A stretch of 64,000 bases of DNA, from contig JAEXYA010000023.1 in NCBI GenBank assembly GCA_023451825.1, positions 20,655 to 84,654 on the forward strand. Reading direction: 5' to 3'. Below, piece after piece: positions 17,518 to 24,664 of the stretch. The stretch comes from Pseudomonadota bacterium. Its GTDB lineage: Bacteria > Pseudomonadota > Alphaproteobacteria > Rhizobiales > Xanthobacteraceae. The notes beneath the pieces are model-generated. The model saw nothing but the letters and a program-made list of their open reading frames with translations. It was not told the DNA's origin and searched no databases. The position numbers were made by a program, and so were the translations under genes. The stretch's first letter is position 1. Each line of letters begins with the position of its first letter.

Positions 17518-18798
17518 ATGACGTCTGCCGAAATTTCCCCAGCTTCGAAGTCCGAGCCCGTCGAGGCCCCGGTCGCCCCGGCATTGATCGCGGCGCTGCT
17601 GATCCTCACCTGCGGCCATGTGCTGTCCAATATGCTGCGAACGACGCCGGCGCTGGCGGTCGATCTGATGTCGCTCGATCTTGGCGTAACGCCGCAGACG
17701 CTGGCGGCGCTGACATCGGCCTATCATTTCTTCTTTGCCATGCTGCAAATCCCGATCGGCGTTGCGCTGGATCGTTACAGCATTCGCTCCGTGTCGCTGG
17801 TGTTGTTCGCCGGCACCGTGGTCGGCGCCGCGATCGCCGCATTCTCCACAGGACCGCTCTCCTTCTTCGTGTCGCAGGCGACGATCGGCATGGCGACATC
17901 GGGCATGCTGATGTGCCCGATGACCTTGGCTGCGAAACGTCTGGCCCCCGCACAATTCGGCCTGTGGTCAGGTATCATTCTCTCATTCGGCAATTCGGGC
18001 CTGCTGCTCTCGGCGAGCCCGCTGGCTTTTATCGTGGAGAACTGGGGCTGGCGCGCAGGCTATTGGACCGCGGCCGCGGGCGCTGTCGTGGTGGCTCTAC
18101 TGGTCGCCATCATCGTGCCGGTGGCGCGTCCAGAAGGACAGCAGCGGGCGCTTTGGGCTGAAATGGCCTCGGTGCTGAGCCTTGGCGTATCGCGGGCACT
18201 TCGCGGCATCGTCATTCTTGCTTTCGTATCGCTGGCCATGCAGCTCGTGCTGCGCGGGCTCTGGGCCGGCCCGTGGCTGATGACCGTCAAGGGCTTGTCG
18301 CGCATCGAGGCCGGCCATGTGCTGCTGCTGTTTACGCTCGCCCTCGTCATTGCACCCGCTGTTGCGGGTATTATCGACCGCAGGCTGGCGCATCGGCGCG
18401 TCGTGCTGCTCGCGCTGCATCTGATCGCTGCGGTCCTGCTGCTGACCATGGCGCTTGGCGCACCCGGCTACCCGCTTGCCGTCATGCTCGGTGTCCCGCT
18501 GCTGCCTGTCGCCGTGGATAGCGTGTTGCTGGTGACCTTCGGCTTCCTCGTCTCCATGCAGCCGCTGATTTACGCGATGGTCCGCCAGGCGGTGGCGCCT
18601 GAAAATATCGGCAAGGCGCTGTCCGCATCCAATCTGGCGTTCTTCCTGGGCACGGCGGTGATGCAGTCGATCACCAGCCCGGTTGCAGCCTATTGGGGAT
18701 TGCCGGCGGTACTCATGGTCATGGCCGCCTGTCTGTTTACGGGCGCCCTGATCTTTTTTGCACTGACGCGGCCTTCGGCCACGCGCGCAAAAGTGTGA
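17518..18798 (+). CDS. MFS transporter
   Basis: 426 residues with about 12 predicted transmembrane helices after a 20-residue hydrophilic N-terminus. Major-facilitator features include the loop-2/3 GVALDRYSIRSV, a version of the GxxxDRxGRR motif, and a charged central loop near residues 200-220 (ARPEGQQRALWAE). It probably exports or imports a small organic solute at the inner membrane; substrate is not readable. It is 86 bases downstream of the FdhF-like gene with a terminator-like hairpin between, so linked expression may be conditional. Confidence 0.88.
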   Translation: MTSAEISPASKSEPVEAPVAPALIAALLILTCGHVLSNMLRTTPALAVDLMSLDLGVTPQTLAALTSAYHFFFAMLQIPIGVALDRYSIRSVSLVLFAGTVVGAAIAAFSTGPLSFFVSQATIGMATSGMLMCPMTLAAKRLAPAQFGLWSGIILSFGNSGLLLSASPLAFIVENWGWRAGYWTAAAGAVVVALLVAIIVPVARPEGQQRALWAEMASVLSLGVSRALRGIVILAFVSLAMQLVLRGLWAGPWLMTVKGLSRIEAGHVLLLFTLALVIAPAVAGIIDRRLAHRRVVLLALHLIAAVLLLTMALGAPGYPLAVMLGVPLLPVAVDSVLLVTFGFLVSMQPLIYAMVRQAVAPENIGKALSASNLAFFLGTAVMQSITSPVAAYWGLPAVLMVMAACLFTGALIFFALTRPSATRAKV

Positions 18799-18913
18799 AG
18801 ACGCCGCATCGCCGTCGCGCTCAAGTTGCTGGCGCGACGCATTTGCTTATGATCAGATGTGTTGTGACGCGGCGATGACGTCGCGGACAGTAGATTTGCA
18901 GGAGGAGGATAAC

Positions 18914-19114
18914 TTGCCTTTCTTCGTCAAAGGGACTGACACGTCCGGCACCGTTTCACTGCGCCGGGACAATGCCGCAGGGGCCGTCAAGAAGGCCAAG
19001 GAACTGCTGGAAGACGGCAGCTGGGACATCGAGATCACGAGCCCCGATGGCCTCGTCTATCCGCTCGCCGAATTCGAGGCGATCCAGGATGCGCCATCGG
19101 CGACCAAACACTGA
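18914..19114 (+). CDS. Small conserved-looking hypothetical protein, TTG start
   Basis: 66 residues beginning (L/M)PFFVKGTDTSGTVSLRRD. The start is TTG at 18914, chosen because a strong AGGAGGAGG ribosome binding site lies just ahead (about 18899-18907); the frame is open further upstream to an ATG at 18857 but that start has no such site. The sequence continues AVKKAKELLEDGSWDIEI and SPDGLVYPLAEFEAIQ, a compact alpha/beta pattern with no signal peptide or membrane segment. I do not recognise a family or function. The GST gene begins 20 bases downstream and may be co-transcribed. Confidence 0.8.
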   Translation: MPFFVKGTDTSGTVSLRRDNAAGAVKKAKELLEDGSWDIEITSPDGLVYPLAEFEAIQDAPSATKH

Positions 19115-19133
19115 TTGACGGATCGTCTCGCGA

Positions 19134-20057
19134 GTGGCTGCGCCGGAACTCATTCTTCATCACTATCCGCGTTCGCCATTCGCCGAGAAAATCCGGGTCG
19201 CATTCGGATTGAAGGGCCTGCGCTGGCGCTCGGTGGAGCAGCCGCGCATGGCGCCCAAGCCGCAGCTCGTGCCGCTCACCGGCGGCTATCGCCGCATTCC
19301 CGTGCTGCAGATCGGCGCCGACGTCTATTGCGACACGCGGCTGATCTGCGCCGAACTGGAGCGGCGTTTTCCTGCACCCTCGCTCTATCCGCCAGCTACG
19401 CGCGGCCGTGCCGACATGATCGCGGGGTGGGCCGATCAGGCTTTGTTCGCGACATCGCTCGGACTTGTGTTCGGCTTGAATGGTGATCGGTTTCCGCCGG
19501 AGCTGCATGCGGACCGTGCCACATTCACCGCCGGAAAATTCGATGGCTGGGACAGCGCCAAGATGCGCCCGCGTGTGCCATCGCTGCGCGATGAGCTTCG
19601 CTGTCATCTGCGCTATATCGATCGCAGCTTGCTCGATGCCGGTCCTTTCATCCTCGGCGCGTTGCCGTCGCTGGCCGACATCGCGGTGTATCATCCGCTA
19701 TGGTATCTGCGCGGCAATCTGGGAGAGGACGAGGCGTTGTGCGCTCACCCGCGTGTCATCGCCTGGATGGATCGCATGGCCGCAATCGGCCACGGTGTAG
19801 GCGAGCAAATGTCGGCCGACGAGGCGCTCGCCACGGCCCGCGCCGCAGAGCCAGCTGTTATCGCCGGGACGGGCCTGACGGACTGGCCAGCCGGCAAACG
19901 ACTTGCGGTGACACCGACGGACTGGGGCTTTGATACAGTTACAGGACTATGTGTCGCTGCTGATGCAGAAAGCGTCGCTTTGCGCAGGGATGATCCTTCG
20001 GTCGGGAGCGTGGTCGTGCATTTTCCTCGCAGCGGCTTCGCGATCACGCCGGCCTGA
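19134..20057 (+). CDS. Glutathione S-transferase family protein
   Basis: 307 residues with a GTG start. The N-terminal thioredoxin-like domain starts LILHHYPRSPFAEKIRVAFG, with the Ser/Pro active-site position of GSTs, followed by RRIPVLQIGADVYCDTRLIC, the glutathione-binding cis-Pro and acidic segment. The C-terminal helical domain runs to about residue 230 (LGALPSLADIAVYHPLWYL). About 70 further residues (VIAGTGLTDWPAGKRLAVTP onwards) form an extra C-terminal domain beyond the usual 200-230 residues; similar long forms occur in alphaproteobacteria. Substrate is unknown. It lies downstream of the 66-residue protein gene. Confidence 0.85.
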   Translation: MAAPELILHHYPRSPFAEKIRVAFGLKGLRWRSVEQPRMAPKPQLVPLTGGYRRIPVLQIGADVYCDTRLICAELERRFPAPSLYPPATRGRADMIAGWADQALFATSLGLVFGLNGDRFPPELHADRATFTAGKFDGWDSAKMRPRVPSLRDELRCHLRYIDRSLLDAGPFILGALPSLADIAVYHPLWYLRGNLGEDEALCAHPRVIAWMDRMAAIGHGVGEQMSADEALATARAAEPAVIAGTGLTDWPAGKRLAVTPTDWGFDTVTGLCVAADAESVALRRDDPSVGSVVVHFPRSGFAITPA

Positions 20058-20155
20058 TCCGGACGATTCCCATACCTTTGGAATTGCGGAACTAAAAATG
20101 TACAACTAGTCTACAAAAGACACGGACGCGCTCCGTGCCGTCCTGGAGGCTGGCG

Positions 20156-20614
20156 ATGATCTACGTATTCGGGTTGTTGTTGGGCGTCGTCACGGGCCTG
20201 CGGGCGATGACCGGGGCTGCAGCGGCGAGTTGGGCTGCCTATCTCGGTGTCGCCAAAGTGTCCGGCACCTGGCTCGCTTTTCTCGGCTCGTCATGGGCCG
20301 TCGCGATCTTCTCCATTCTTGCCATTGTTGAACTTGTCACCGATCAATTGCCGTCCACTCCGAGCCGTAAGGTGCCGGTGCAGTTCGGTACGCGCATTGT
20401 CATCGGGGTGATCGCCGGCATTGCGATCGCAGGCCCGGCCAGCTGGCTGCTCGGCGCAGCCGCAGGCGGCATCGGTGCGATCATCGGCACGCTCGGTGGT
20501 GCGCATCTGCGCGGGCAGCTCGCCGCGCGTTTCGGCAAAGATGCGCCGGCCGCCTTTATCGAGGACGCCGTCGCTGTGATCGGCGCCATTCTGATCGTGT
20601 TGGTGCTCAAATGA
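20156..20614 (+). CDS. DUF4126-type small membrane protein
   Basis: 152 residues from MIYVFGLLLGVVTGLRAMTG; the ATG at 20156 has GGAGG eight bases ahead, better than the ATG at 20135. It is mostly hydrophobic with about four membrane segments, ending GAILIVLVLK. The GLRAMTGAA start, the DQLPSTPSR segment around residue 63 and the glycine-rich third helix resemble the DUF4126 family. The biochemical role is unknown. The TGA stop overlaps the ATG of the following flavoprotein by four bases (ATGA, 20611-20614), so the two proteins are likely made together, which hints at a membrane partner for the reductase. Confidence 0.75.
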   Translation: MIYVFGLLLGVVTGLRAMTGAAAASWAAYLGVAKVSGTWLAFLGSSWAVAIFSILAIVELVTDQLPSTPSRKVPVQFGTRIVIGVIAGIAIAGPASWLLGAAAGGIGAIIGTLGGAHLRGQLAARFGKDAPAAFIEDAVAVIGAILIVLVLK

Positions 20615-21987
20615 TCCGCGCCTTTGATGCGATTGTCATTGGTGCGGGGCAGGCGGGTCCGTCACTGGTCGGACGTCTCACCGCGGCGGGTCAGAACGTC
20701 GCGATCATCGAGCGCCATCTGTTCGGTGGCACCTGCGTCAATACCGGCTGCAAGCCGACCAAGACGATGGTGGCGAGTGCCTATGCTGCGCATCTTGCGA
20801 GACGTGGAGCCGAATATGGCGTGATGATCGATGCGCCCCTGCGCATCGACATGGCCAAGGTCCGCGCGCGTGCCGACAAGGTGATCATGGATTCGCGCAG
20901 TGGCGTCGAAGGCTGGCTGCGCAAGATGAAAAACTGCACGGTGTTCGACGGACATGCGCGTTTCGAATCCGCGAATTCCGTGCGCGTCGATGCTGAACTG
21001 CTGACGGCACCGAAGATTTTCGTCAATGTCGGCGGGCGCCCGGTGATCCCGGATTTCCCAGGCGTGAATGACGTGCCCTATCTCACCAATAGCGGCATGT
21101 TGAAGCTCGACCGTGTGCCCAAACATCTCGTGGTGGTCGGGGGCAGCTATATCGGCCTGGAATTCGCGCAGATGTTTCGCCGCTTCGGTGCCGAGGTGAC
21201 GGTGGTCGAAAAAGGTCCGCGGCTGGTGTCTCGCGAGGACCCGGATGTTTCCGAGATAATTCGCGAAATATTGGAGGGCGAGGGTCTCCATATTCGCACC
21301 AGCGCCGAATGTATCACCTTCAAGCCTCATCCGGATGGCGTCGCTGTCGGCGTCGATTGCACCGAAGGCGCACCGGAAGTGGTCGGTAGCGACGTGCTGC
21401 TCGCCGTCGGCCGTCGCCCCAACACGGACGATCTCGGTCTCGACAAAGCCGGGGTCGCGGTCGATGAGCGTGGCTATATCACGGTCGATGATGGGCTCGC
21501 GACAAACGTGTCGGGCATCTATGCCATTGGCGATTGTAATGGCCGGGGCGCCTTCACGCATACAGCCTATAATGATTTCGAGATCATCGCGGCCAATCTT
21601 CTCGATGGCGCGCGCCGCAAAGTAAGCGATCGCATCCCGGGCTATGCGCTGTTCATCGACCCTCCGCTCGGCCGTGTCGGCATGACGGTGACGCAGGCCA
21701 AGGCAACCGGCAAAAAGCTTCTGATCGGCGAACGGCCGATGACGCATGTCGGGCGTGCGGTGGAGAAAGGCGAGACGCTTGGCAAGATGCAGGTGATCGT
21801 CGATGCCGATACCGGAAAGATCCTCGGCGCTGCGATCCTCGGCACGTCAGGCGACGAGGCCATTCACGGCATTCTCGATATGATGAATGCCGGGGCCGAT
21901 TACACCGAGTTGCAATGGGCGGTGCCGGTGCATCCCACCGTATCGGAGCTGATTCCGACGCTCCTCAACGAGATGAAGAGCGTTTAG
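20611..21987 (+). CDS. FAD-dependent pyridine nucleotide-disulfide oxidoreductase
   Basis: 458 residues, class I flavoprotein disulfide reductase. The FAD site is IVIGAGQAGPSLVGRLTAAG at residues 9-28, the redox-active pair is Cys42 and Cys47 in GGTCVNTGCKPTKTM, and the NAD(P) site is VVGGSYIGLEFAQMF. The second FAD contact is GIYAIGDCNG and the C-terminal dimerisation domain ends with WAVPVHPTVSELIPT carrying the catalytic His. The motif variant NTGCKPTK is typical of mercuric-reductase-like proteins of unknown substrate rather than lipoamide dehydrogenase. The extra N-terminal HMA domain and C-terminal Cys pair of MerA are absent, so Hg(II) reduction is unlikely. It is coupled to the DUF4126 gene. 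Confidence 0.93.
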   Translation: MIRAFDAIVIGAGQAGPSLVGRLTAAGQNVAIIERHLFGGTCVNTGCKPTKTMVASAYAAHLARRGAEYGVMIDAPLRIDMAKVRARADKVIMDSRSGVEGWLRKMKNCTVFDGHARFESANSVRVDAELLTAPKIFVNVGGRPVIPDFPGVNDVPYLTNSGMLKLDRVPKHLVVVGGSYIGLEFAQMFRRFGAEVTVVEKGPRLVSREDPDVSEIIREILEGEGLHIRTSAECITFKPHPDGVAVGVDCTEGAPEVVGSDVLLAVGRRPNTDDLGLDKAGVAVDERGYITVDDGLATNVSGIYAIGDCNGRGAFTHTAYNDFEIIAANLLDGARRKVSDRIPGYALFIDPPLGRVGMTVTQAKATGKKLLIGERPMTHVGRAVEKGETLGKMQVIVDADTGKILGAAILGTSGDEAIHGILDMMNAGADYTELQWAVPVHPTVSELIPTLLNEMKSV

Positions 21988-22164
21988 GCGAGCTGGAATT
22001 TGAACGCGGCCATCAGGGTCAGCAGCGTGGTGCCGCAGGCGGCGCTGACGATGACCATATTGATGACGCTGCGGGTTGCCGTGCGCAGGACGGCGAAAGC
22101 CGGGTGAACGGCCCCGTTTGTCTCCGCCTTCTTGCGGGGAGCCGCTTTTTTCTTCGCTGCCATG
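21984..22164 (-). pseudogene. Small single-pass membrane protein, apparently frameshifted
   Basis: On the minus strand an ATG at 22164 opens MAAKKKAAS, a lysine/alanine-rich start. From about residue 9 a different frame looks coding: RKKAETNGAVHPAFAVLRTA, then SVINMVIVSAACGTTLLTLM, ending MAAFKFQLA and a TAA at 21984-21986, with a clear membrane helix. Removing one base in the run near 22137-22141 joins the two frames into a 59-residue basic, single-helix protein. Either the gene has a +1 frameshift, the sequence has an error there, or translation starts elsewhere (a TTG in the second frame lacks a ribosome site). The last codons overlap the end of the flavoprotein gene. Function unknown. Confidence 0.5.
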
Positions 22165-22333
22165 TGATGATCCCCAAAGAGACGGGTCAGGCCGTTGACC
22201 GACCTGACCCTGACGCCTTCCCTGCCGAGGTTTGTCCCTCGATCATGCAGGGATCATCGCATGAACCTGGGCTGAACTGCTTAAGGGAATTGGTGAATCG
22301 AATCTCACCGGATTCGATGGTTTACGAATTTCC

Positions 22334-23083
22334 CTAGATGGTTCGCCCGCCATCCACGGGCAAAATCACGCCGGTGAGGAATTCGGACTCCTCGCCGGCC
22401 ATGTAGACGCAGGCATTGGCGATATCAGACGGGCGCGACATGCGGCCGAGCGGAATGGTGCCGACGAATTTGGCGCGGTTTTCCGGCGTATCCGGCACGC
22501 CCATAAAGGCTTCCAGCAGGCCGGTCTCGCCCATCACGGGCGCGATGCAATTGACGCGGATGCCGTCGGGCGCGAGCTCCACGGCCATCGACTTCGACAT
22601 CAGGTTCACGGCGCCTTTGGAGGCGTTGTACCACGTGAGGCCGGGGCGCGGGCGCACGCCGGCGGTGGAGCCGATATTGATGATGCGGCCGCTCTTCTGC
22701 TTCCTCATCACGGGGACGCAGGCATTGGTCATGAGGAAGATCGCCTTCTCATTGACATCGAAAACGCGATCGAATTCTTCTTCCGTCACGTCCAGCATGG
22801 GCTTGTTGCGGAAGGTCCAGCCGGCATTGTTGACGACCACGTCGAGCTTGCCGAATTTATCGACCGCGAGTTTCACGGCGGCATCCACATCGACCTTGTT
22901 GGCCACGCTGCCACCATGGGCAATCGCGCTCGCACCGATCTCGTCAGCGACCTTCTTCGCGCCATCGGCGTTGAGATCGAAGATGACAACCTTGGCACCT
23001 TCGCGCGCATAGGCGCGGGCGATCTCGGCGCCAAAGCCAGAGGCGCCGCCGGTGACGATGGTGGACAGGCCTTGAAGTCTCAT
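22334..23083 (-). CDS. Short-chain dehydrogenase/reductase (SDR)
   Basis: 249 residues from MRLQGLSTIVTGGASGFG; the ATG at 23083 has AGGGAG seven to eight bases ahead, while an ATG 21 bases upstream lacks a site. Classical SDR features are TGGASGFG for NAD(P) binding, an Asp at the end of beta-2 (VVIFDLNADG) that favours NAD(H), NNAG, the catalytic Ser in IINIGSTAG and the YNASK dyad. The C-terminus SEFLTGVILPVDGG is standard. It resembles glucose dehydrogenase or 3-oxoacyl-ACP reductase-type annotations, but the substrate is open. It is a single-gene unit on the minus strand. Confidence 0.93.
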   Translation of the reverse strand: MRLQGLSTIVTGGASGFGAEIARAYAREGAKVVIFDLNADGAKKVADEIGASAIAHGGSVANKVDVDAAVKLAVDKFGKLDVVVNNAGWTFRNKPMLDVTEEEFDRVFDVNEKAIFLMTNACVPVMRKQKSGRIINIGSTAGVRPRPGLTWYNASKGAVNLMSKSMAVELAPDGIRVNCIAPVMGETGLLEAFMGVPDTPENRAKFVGTIPLGRMSRPSDIANACVYMAGEESEFLTGVILPVDGGRTI

Positions 23084-23237
23084 ATGTTTTCTCCCTGATG
23101 CCACGTCGCAGAGACGCGTGCCGCGGAGATTAGAGTTTCCCTCATCGGGTGGGAAGTCACGAGGCAGGATGCATAAGGGTCATGCGACGATGTGAATGAG
23201 ATCGTCGTGCAAAGTGTGGCCGTGCTGGTAATGAGAA

Positions 23238-23263
23238 AGGGGGCGGCCTTCCGGCCGCCCCCT
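23238..23263 (-). terminator. Rho-independent terminator of the GT4 gene
   Basis: An exact 11-bp stem (AGGGGGCGGCC / GGCCGCCCCCT) with a 4-base loop, followed on the minus strand by TTTCTC. It starts 23 bases after the stop codon of the glycosyltransferase at 23286. Confidence 0.85.
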
Positions 23264-23285
23264 GGAGGTATCTCGCGATCCCGCT

Positions 23286-24350
23286 TTATTCAGCGCTGCT
23301 GACCAGGCGGAGCTGCGTCTTCTGCTCCATCTGGCTGCGATAGGCCTCTACATAATCCTCCGCCATGCGCCGTGCGCTAAAACGCTTTTCGAAATGTTTG
23401 CGGATGGCGCCGCGGTCCATATCGGCCAGGCGGCCGACGGCATTGACGGCGCTGAGTTCGTCTTCGACGATAAAGCCGGTCAGGCCCTGATCGATGATCT
23501 CCGGCACCGACCCGCGATTATAAGCGATGACCGGTGTCCCGCAGGCCATGGACTCGATCATCACGAGACCGAACGGCTCCGGCCAGTCGATCGGCAGCAG
23601 CAGCCCATAGGCGCCCGACAGGAATTCGGGCTTTTCGCGATCGCTGATCTCGCCGATGAACTCGACCAGCGGATGATCCATGAGTGGCTTCACGACAGCT
23701 TCGTAATATTCCTCGTCCGCACGATCGACCTTGGCGGCGATCTTCAAAGGAATGCCTGCGCGAATGGCGATCTTGATCGCACGATCGACGCCTTTCTCAG
23801 GCGCGATGCGGCCAAGCACCGCGAGATAGCTTTGCTTGGTATCGAGCGGTGTCAGCAGTTGTTCGGGCAGCCCATGATAGATCGTCTTGATGAAATTCGC
23901 CTGCGGAACCGGCCGGCGCTGCGCATCCGAGATCGAAATCACTGGGATCTTCGAGAAGGTCGTGAATGTCGGCTGATGCTCCGGAAGATCGAGGCGTCCG
24001 TGGAGTGTCGTCACGAACGGGGTCGGCTGGCGAGAGAAAAGCGAGAACGGATAGTAGTCGAGATGGAAGTGGAGGACGTCGAACTCACCATCGTCGCATC
24101 TTTGACGAACGCGCTCGAGCATTTCCATGTGGAGTGCATTTGGATCGCGCACCGAGCCGTCCAGACGCAGTGCCTTCGGCCAACCTGCATCGAGTTTCGC
24201 AGTCGTGTGGGAATCGCCGCTGGCGAAAAGCGTCACATCGTGCCCCTGCGCGACAAGTTCTTCGGTTAGCCAATGAACGACACGTTCGGTGCCGCCATAG
24301 AGCTTCGGTGGAACAGCTTCAGTCAGTGGGGCCACTTGCGCTATGCGCAT
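23286..24350 (-). CDS. Family 4 glycosyltransferase
   Basis: 354 residues from MRIAQVAPLTEAVPPKLYGG; the ATG at 24350 has GGAG eight bases ahead, so the longer frame upstream is untranslated leader. GT-B fold: the N-terminal domain holds KLYGGTERVVHWLTEEL and GHDVTLFASGDS; the C-terminal domain has LAVLGRIAPEKGVDRAIKIA and the nucleotide-sugar-binding PEPFGLVMIESMACGTPVIA with its Glu pair. Relatives retain anomeric configuration and use UDP- or ADP-sugars. The product is unknown. A perfect EcfG-type promoter lies about 88 bases upstream and a strong terminator downstream, so this looks like a single-gene stress-induced unit, divergent from an ABC exporter. Confidence 0.92.
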   Translation of the reverse strand: MRIAQVAPLTEAVPPKLYGGTERVVHWLTEELVAQGHDVTLFASGDSHTTAKLDAGWPKALRLDGSVRDPNALHMEMLERVRQRCDDGEFDVLHFHLDYYPFSLFSRQPTPFVTTLHGRLDLPEHQPTFTTFSKIPVISISDAQRRPVPQANFIKTIYHGLPEQLLTPLDTKQSYLAVLGRIAPEKGVDRAIKIAIRAGIPLKIAAKVDRADEEYYEAVVKPLMDHPLVEFIGEISDREKPEFLSGAYGLLLPIDWPEPFGLVMIESMACGTPVIAYNRGSVPEIIDQGLTGFIVEDELSAVNAVGRLADMDRGAIRKHFEKRFSARRMAEDYVEAYRSQMEQKTQLRLVSSAE

Positions 24351-24437
24351 ATACATATCTCCCATGTTGGAAGTGAAGGGCTGCGACGTGTGAGCGTGGA
24401 CGTGAGCGTGAAAGGCACCGGCTTTGCCAGGCAGGGG

Positions 24438-24462
24438 AACGTTCTCGCAGCTGCGAAGTTCC
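24438..24462 (-). promoter_or_regulatory. EcfG-type general-stress promoter of the GT4 gene
   Basis: On the minus strand GGAAC (24458-24462), exactly 16 bases, then CGTT (24438-24441). This matches the published alphaproteobacterial EcfG consensus GGAAC-N16/17-CGTT at every fixed base. The inferred transcript start is about 80 bases before the ATG at 24350. Confidence 0.75.
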
Positions 24463-24527
24463 TGTCTCATCTGCGACTTTCATCCATACTGTCGTCTTGC
24501 TGCTGCCATCACGGTCTTTCATGTTCG

Positions 24528-24553
24528 GGAACTAGTGGTGCCGGTTGATTGTT
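24528..24553 (+). promoter_or_regulatory. Probable EcfG-type promoter of the ABC exporter
   Basis: GGAAC (24528-24532), 17 bases, then TGTT (24550-24553): one mismatch from GGAAC-N17-CGTT. It points toward the ABC gene and favours its start at 24665 over the upstream TTG at 24545, which would fall inside the -10 spacer. Confidence 0.5.
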
Positions 24554-24664
24554 GCGCTCGAAAGGCAGGAGCGTGGGGAAATCGCGATTGCGTCACTATC
24601 ATTCGCGGGCGGAGACGCTGTCCGTCGAGTTTATCGTTACTGTTCAAGGGGTTTAGTAACGCAC

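Larger units (their letters stand above)
24351..24664. other. Divergent promoter region between GT4 and the ABC exporter
   Basis: 314 bases with no convincing gene. It contains a perfect EcfG-type promoter facing the glycosyltransferase (24438-24462) and a near-consensus one facing the ABC exporter (24528-24553), listed separately. The two -35 elements are about 66 bases apart and point away from each other. Confidence 0.6.

Noticed and set aside
20611..21987. Annotation as mercuric reductase (merA)
   Set aside because: No N-terminal metal-binding domain, no C-terminal Cys pair and no mer genes nearby; only the disulfide reductase core is shared.
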